From DATLAN01 sp035527455 (GTDB taxonomy: Bacteria > Planctomycetota > Planctomycetia > Pirellulales > Thermoguttaceae), in the NCBI GenBank assembly GCA_035527455.1, contig DATLAN010000387.1, forward strand, positions 1 to 26,344: 26,344 nt of DNA. The letters run 5' to 3'. Within the stretch, counting starts at the first letter, position 1, and each line of letters opens with the position of its first letter. The translations under genes and the position numbers were made by a program. The notes under the pieces were generated by a model. That model did no database searches. It was given only the letters and a program-made list of their open reading frames with translations, and was not told the DNA's origin. This document shows positions 22,680 through 26,344 of this stretch, piece by piece.

Positions 22680-25157
22680 GTGGTTCACCGAAGCATCCAG
22701 GCCCCAACCATCCGACGACTAGCGATCGCCGTGCGCGGGGTTATCCAGGGGGTGGGTTTCCGACCGTTCGTGTACAACGCCGCCCGCTCCTGCGGATTAT
22801 CCGGCTGGGTCAAGAACGAAGCCGATACCGTGCGGATCGAGGTCCAGGGCGAAACGGCCGAACTGGACGCCTTTCTCGAGGCACTTCGCAGCGGCCATCC
22901 CCCCCAGGCACGGATCGACGCGATCGAAGTCCGTGATGCGGTCTGCGAAGGCGAATCGGCCGCGGCCGCGACGTTTCAGATCCTCCCGGGCAGCGGCGCC
23001 GCGGCTCCTCGCCCGACGATCCCCGCCGACCTGGCCACGTGTGGGCAGTGTCTCGAAGAGATCCGCACGCCCGGCGAGCGCCGGTACCGTTATCCCTTCA
23101 CCAACTGCACCGCCTGCGGGCCGCGGTGGTCGATCATCCGGCGGTTGCCCTACGACCGGCCGCGGACCTCGATGGACCGATTCGCGATGTGTCCTGACTG
23201 CCGGGCGGAATACGAGAATCCGTCCGACCGCCGGTTCCACGCCCAGCCGATCGCCTGCCCGCGATGTGGACCGGCGCTGCGGCTGCTCGACGGCAACGGC
23301 CGGGAAGGGGCGGTCGGCGACGAGGCGCTCTCCGCCGCGGTCGAGGCCCTGCGAGGCGGACGGATCGTGGCCCTGAAGGGCTTGGGCGGCTTCCAACTGC
23401 TGGTCGATGCGACCGATGCCGACGCGGTTGCCCGATTGCGGCAGCGGAAGCAACGCCCCGACCGGCCGTTCGCCGTGATGATCGCATCGCTCGACGGAGT
23501 CCGCCGATGTTGTGAAGTCGGCTCGGAAGAGGCCGCCGTGCTCACTTCGCCCGAGGCGCCGATCGTGTTGTTGCGACGACGACGCGCCGCGGACGGACAG
23601 GACAACGACGTAACACCCGGCGTCGCGCCCGGCAACCCGTATCTCGGCGTGATGCTGCCCTACACGCCGTTGCACCACTTGTTGCTGGCGGGGATCGATC
23701 GGCCGATCGTTTGCACCAGCGGCAACCTCGCGGAAGAACCGATGGCGGTCACGACCAACGAGGCCGTCGAGCGGCTGGGGGCAATTCCCGACGAGAAGGA
23801 TGGCGCCGACGGAGTCGCCTCCCACCGGGGGATTGCCGATCTGATTCTCACGCACAACCGACCGATCGTTCGTCCGGTCGACGACTCGGTCGTTCGGATC
23901 GACGTCAACGGTTTGCTGGTGCTGCGTCGCGCCCGAGGGTTTGCTCCGCTGCCGATCGATCTGGATTTCGAGGGGCCGACGGTCTTGGCGGTAGGAGGAC
24001 ATCTCAAGAACACGGTCGCACTGAGTTTGCGTAGGGTGCGTGAAACGCACCGCGAATCACCCCGCGCACCTGAAACGCTCCACGGCACCGATTCGGACGA
24101 CGATCCATCGGTGCGTTCCACGCACCCTACGCCGGTCGTCCTCAGCCCGCACGTGGGCGACCTGGACAGCGTGCTGAGCGTGGAAGTCCACCGTCGTGCC
24201 GTTGCGGATCTGGTCGATTTCTTCGAAGCGGCGCCGGAAGTGGTGGCCTGCGACCTGCATCCCGACTATGCGTCGACGCGTCATGCCGAGGCGTTGGCCG
24301 CCCGATGGGACGTGCCGCTGCTGCGCGTGCAACACCACCACGCCCACGTGGCCGCCTGCATGGCCGAACACCGGTTGACGGGCCCGGTGCTGGGGCTTTC
24401 CTGGGACGGCACCGGTTACGGAACCGACGGCACGGTCTGGGGCGGCGAGGCGCTGCTCTGCGAAGGTTCCACCTTCACGCGAGTGGCCCATCTCCGCACC
24501 TTCGCCCTGCCGGGTGGCGATCGGGCGGTACGCGAACCGAGACGCTCGGCGCTGGGCCTGCTCTATGAAATCCTGGGGGACGAAGCGGCACGCTACGCCC
24601 GCGATTGGTTCCAGCCGGCCGAAGTGAGCCTGTTGCTTTCGGCGCTGAAACAGGCCCTTCACGCCCCGCGGACCAGCAGCATGGGCCGGCTGTTCGACGC
24701 GGTGGCCGCACTTTGCGGGCTGCCGGCGGTGATCAGTTTCGAGGGCCAGGCGGCCATGGCCCTGGAATACGCCGCCGACGCCGACGAACGGGAAGCCTAT
24801 GCGCTCCCCCTTTCCGACGCCCTGCCCGCCGTGGCCGATTGGGAGCCGCTGGTTCGGGCCGTGCTGCGGGATCGCGCCGCGGGCGAGCCGGTCGGCCGGA
24901 TCAGCGGGCGGTTCCACAACGCGCTGGCCGAGATGGCCGTCGCCGTCGCCCGGCGCAGCGGGTGCAGCCAGGTCGCGTTGACCGGCGGATGTTTTCAGAA
25001 CGCGCTGTTGACCGAGCGGATTCACTCCCGGTTGACGCAGTCCGGTTTCAACGTCTTCACGCACCGAAGCGTACCACCCGGCGACGGCGGAATCGCTTTG
25101 GGACAAGTTTTCGTCGCCGCCGTGCAAGCCGAGCTTAGCCGGAAAACCCCAATGTAG
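22680..25157 (+). CDS. hypF: Carbamoyltransferase HypF with an in-frame repeat insertion
   Basis: An 825-residue protein that makes the thiocarbamate precursor of the cyanide ligands of [NiFe]-hydrogenase, passing it to HypE. The start is a GTG with GAGG six bases upstream. Domains run in the standard order. An acylphosphatase-like domain comes first (VRGVIQGVGFRPFVYNAARS, to about 105). A zinc domain follows with four CxxC pairs (CGQC, CTAC, CPDC, CPRC; about 120-200). Next is a YrdC-like domain (GGRIVALKGLGGFQLL to about 410). Last is a Kae1/TobZ-like domain with the metal-binding HHHAHVAACMAEH and GLSWDGTGYGTDGTVWGGE. Between LKNTVALSL and VVLSPHVGDLDSV lie about 35 extra residues encoded by a repeat element (24030-24132). 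The C-terminus ends in TAG from a second element. Length exceeds the usual 750-780. Catalytic motifs are intact, and the insertion lies in a linker, so it may be tolerated. Confidence 0.94.
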   Translation: MVHRSIQAPTIRRLAIAVRGVIQGVGFRPFVYNAARSCGLSGWVKNEADTVRIEVQGETAELDAFLEALRSGHPPQARIDAIEVRDAVCEGESAAAATFQILPGSGAAAPRPTIPADLATCGQCLEEIRTPGERRYRYPFTNCTACGPRWSIIRRLPYDRPRTSMDRFAMCPDCRAEYENPSDRRFHAQPIACPRCGPALRLLDGNGREGAVGDEALSAAVEALRGGRIVALKGLGGFQLLVDATDADAVARLRQRKQRPDRPFAVMIASLDGVRRCCEVGSEEAAVLTSPEAPIVLLRRRRAADGQDNDVTPGVAPGNPYLGVMLPYTPLHHLLLAGIDRPIVCTSGNLAEEPMAVTTNEAVERLGAIPDEKDGADGVASHRGIADLILTHNRPIVRPVDDSVVRIDVNGLLVLRRARGFAPLPIDLDFEGPTVLAVGGHLKNTVALSLRRVRETHRESPRAPETLHGTDSDDDPSVRSTHPTPVVLSPHVGDLDSVLSVEVHRRAVADLVDFFEAAPEVVACDLHPDYASTRHAEALAARWDVPLLRVQHHHAHVAACMAEHRLTGPVLGLSWDGTGYGTDGTVWGGEALLCEGSTFTRVAHLRTFALPGGDRAVREPRRSALGLLYEILGDEAARYARDWFQPAEVSLLLSALKQALHAPRTSSMGRLFDAVAALCGLPAVISFEGQAAMALEYAADADEREAYALPLSDALPAVADWEPLVRAVLRDRAAGEPVGRISGRFHNALAEMAVAVARRSGCSQVALTGGCFQNALLTERIHSRLTQSGFNVFTHRSVPPGDGGIALGQVFVAAVQAELSRKTPM
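24030..24132. repeat. REPIN-like inverted hairpin pair inside hypF
   Basis: Two 23-base arms (24030-24052 and 24110-24132) are inverted copies with one mismatch. Each arm is itself a hairpin: GGTGCGT-GAA-ACGCACC (24036-24052) and GGTGCGT-TCC-ACGCACC (24110-24126). The outer ends are GTAG (24032-24035) and CTAC (24127-24130). GTAG at the foot of a hairpin is the signature of REP sequences moved by RAYT (TnpA_REP) transposases, and two in inverse orientation form a REPIN. The element adds codons without a stop or frameshift. Confidence 0.8.
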
Positions 25158-25207
25158 CCATCTCGCTCCGCGAGATGCAGCCTCGTCTCGTGGAGCGAGA
25201 CGGCTAC
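25154..25207. repeat. Second REPIN-like element, overlapping the hypF stop
   Basis: Arms of 23 bases lie at 25154-25176 and 25185-25207, separated by eight bases. The left arm is GTAGCC plus the hairpin ATCTCGC-TCC-GCGAGAT. The right arm is a GTCTCG...CGAGAC hairpin plus GGCTAC. Where the arms differ, the change is paired (A-T in one, G-C in the other), so the hairpin is preserved. The hypF stop TAG (25155-25157) is part of the leading GTAG. Confidence 0.8.
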
Positions 25208-25219
25208 TATTAGTGCCCG

Positions 25220-25252
25220 CCTTTCGACAAAGCGCAGGGCGCTGCGGAAAGG
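25220..25252 (+). promoter_or_regulatory. Hairpin covering the hypC ribosome binding site
   Basis: CCTTTC (25220-25225) can pair with GAAAGG (25247-25252), and AGCGC-AGG-GCGCT forms an inner stem (25231-25243). The outer 3' strand is the hypC Shine-Dalgarno sequence GGAAAGGA (25246-25253). If formed, the structure would mask it. It could also help couple hypC to upstream translation or simply be chance. Confidence 0.45.
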
Positions 25253-25263
25253 ATCACAACATC

Positions 25264-25524
25264 ATGTGTCTCGGCATACCCGGAAAAGTGGTCGAGGTCT
25301 TCCAGCAGGACGAATTGCCGATGGGCAAGGTCGAGTTCGGCGGCATCCTCAAAGACGTCTGCCTGGCCTACACGCCCGAGGCGAGCGTGGGCGATTACGT
25401 GCTGGTCCACGTCGGGTTCGCCATCAGCCGAATCGACGAGACGGAAGCCCAAGAGATCTTCTCCTGCTTGCAGGAAATCGAAGAAGCGATGGCCAAGGAA
25501 GCCGAAGGAGAGCCCGCCGGATGA
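25264..25524 (+). CDS. hypC: Hydrogenase maturation chaperone HypC
   Basis: An 86-residue HypC/HupF-family chaperone. With HypD it carries the iron atom while the CN and CO ligands are added, and it escorts it to the hydrogenase large subunit. The N-terminus MCLGIPGKVVEV is the invariant family signature. Cys2, exposed after Met removal, binds the iron and the large subunit, which fixes the start at the ATG at 25264 even though the frame stays open upstream to 25213. GGAAAGGA lies ten bases before it. DYVLVHVGFAISRIDETEAQ matches the conserved C-terminal half. The acidic tail (EEAMAKEAEGEPAG) is slightly longer than usual. The stop overlaps the hypD ATG (ATGA), so the two partners are made in coupled fashion. 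Confidence 0.95.
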   Translation: MCLGIPGKVVEVFQQDELPMGKVEFGGILKDVCLAYTPEASVGDYVLVHVGFAISRIDETEAQEIFSCLQEIEEAMAKEAEGEPAG

Positions 25525-26344
25525 AATACCTCGACGAATATCGCGACGCGGCCGGGGCCAAACGCCTGGCCGAGGCCGTCCGCCGGAAGACCACCCGGCC
25601 GTGGAACATCATGGAAGTCTGCGGCGGCCAGACCCATGCCATCATCCGTTTCGCGCTGGACAAGATGCTGCCGCCGGAGATCACGTTGATCCACGGGCCG
25701 GGCTGTCCGGTCTGCGTCACGCCGATCGAGATCCTCGACAAGGCCGTGGCCGTCGCCGCCCGCGAGGAGGTGATCTTCTGCTCCTTCGGCGACATGCTGC
25801 GGGTGCCCGGCTCGAAGAAGAACCTGTTCACCGTCAAGTCGGAAGGGGGCGACGTGCGGGTGGTCTATTCGCCGTTGGACGCGATCAGGCTCGCGCGAGA
25901 GCATCCCGATCGGCAGGTCGTCTTCTTTGCCGTGGGGTTCGAGACGACGGCCCCGGCCAACGCCATGGCCGCGATCCAGGCGACCCGACTCGGACTGGAG
26001 AACTTCTCGATGCTGGTCTCCCACGTGTTGGTGCCGCCGGCGATCCGCGCGGTGCTCGATTCGCCCTCGAACCGCGTGCAGGGTTTCCTGGCCGCCGGAC
26101 ACGTCTGCACGGTCACCGGCCTGGACGACTACCGGCCGCTGGCCGCCGAGTATCGCGTGCCGATCGTGGTCACCGGGTTCGAGCCGCTGGACATCCTCCA
26201 GGGAGTGCTGATGTGCGTCGAGCAGCTCGAAAGCGGCCGGGCGGAAGTCGAGAACCAGTACACCCGCAGCGTTCGACCCGAGGGAAACCTTGCGGCACTA
26301 GAGCGAATCCACGAGGTCTTCCAGGTCGTGCCGAGGAAGTGGCG
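25521..26344 (+). CDS. hypD: Hydrogenase maturation protein HypD (partial, runs off the window)
   Basis: The first 274 codons of HypD, with no stop before the window ends. HypD is an iron-sulfur protein that, bound to HypC, holds iron while HypE/HypF supply cyanide. MKYLDEYRDAAGAKRLAEAV is the expected start. VCGGQTHA has Cys34, and HGPGCPVC has Cys62 and Cys65; these correspond to the catalytic Cys41, Cys69 and Cys72 of the Escherichia coli protein. FFAVGFETTAPANA and GFLAAGHVCTVTG are further family blocks. The [4Fe-4S] cysteines of the C-terminal part lie beyond the window. AAGGAG at 25505-25510 precedes the ATG, which overlaps the hypC stop. hypE is the usual next gene but cannot be seen. 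Confidence 0.95.
   Translation, partial: MKYLDEYRDAAGAKRLAEAVRRKTTRPWNIMEVCGGQTHAIIRFALDKMLPPEITLIHGPGCPVCVTPIEILDKAVAVAAREEVIFCSFGDMLRVPGSKKNLFTVKSEGGDVRVVYSPLDAIRLAREHPDRQVVFFAVGFETTAPANAMAAIQATRLGLENFSMLVSHVLVPPAIRAVLDSPSNRVQGFLAAGHVCTVTGLDDYRPLAAEYRVPIVVTGFEPLDILQGVLMCVEQLESGRAEVENQYTRSVRPEGNLAALERIHEVFQVVPRKW

Noticed and set aside
25213..25263. Extended N-terminus for HypC
   Set aside because: HypC function needs Cys2 exposed after Met removal; the MCLGIPG start at 25264 is invariant in the family.
1..26344. CRISPR array, rRNA, transposase or integrase genes
   Set aside because: I looked for regularly spaced repeats, conserved rRNA blocks and recombinase motifs and found none. The only tandem array is the 11-bp minisatellite.

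Overview
The window looks like chromosomal DNA of a planctomycete or a close PVC-group relative. The reasons are family content rather than any marker gene: several secreted sialate-O-acetylesterase-like (SASA) proteins, a transglutaminase/formylglycine-generating-enzyme (FGE) fusion, PQQ-type beta-propellers, NtrC-type regulation, high G+C, and many starts with weak Shine-Dalgarno sites. There is no 16S or other marker, so the placement is an inference.

Left part (about 0.6-13.7 kb): a same-strand run of secreted proteins. In order: a small SASA esterase; a transglutaminase-FGE-beta-sandwich protein; two single-domain SASA esterases; a short mosaic remnant built from the 3' ends of two upstream genes; a 991-residue double-SASA protein whose second domain has lost its nucleophile; and a TIM-barrel glycoside-hydrolase-like protein. 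Together they suggest de-acetylation and trimming of acetylated polysaccharides outside the cytoplasm. Substrates cannot be read from sequence.

Middle part (about 13.7-16.35 kb): decaying, element-like DNA. It holds the C-terminal stump of a beta-propeller gene, a thermonuclease pseudogene with an amber stop and a frameshift, a hypothetical gene, an 11-bp minisatellite, and the 3' half of a tRNA-Arg(UCU) followed at once by a strong intrinsic terminator. The orphan tRNA 3' end reads as an integration scar marking the right edge of an island that lies to its left.

Right part (16.6 kb to the end): a hydrogenase-maturation locus. A six-TM histidine kinase with an NPF motif like that of RegB overlaps an NtrC-type sigma-54 activator, followed by hypA and hypB. 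A block on the opposite strand (a secreted PQQ-like beta-propeller and a ParE/RelE-type toxin-antitoxin pair) splits the locus. Then come hypF, hypC and hypD, with hypD running off the window. HypA/B insert nickel; HypF/C/D build the Fe(CN)2CO group (with HypE, not in the window). So a [NiFe]-hydrogenase must be encoded elsewhere, probably under the adjacent two-component system.

The most striking small-scale structures are two REPIN-like inverted hairpin pairs with GTAG...CTAC ends. One sits in frame inside hypF and adds about 35 codons. The other supplies the hypF stop codon. I found no CRISPR array, rRNA gene, complete tRNA, transposase or integrase. I did not find a clearly new multi-gene system.
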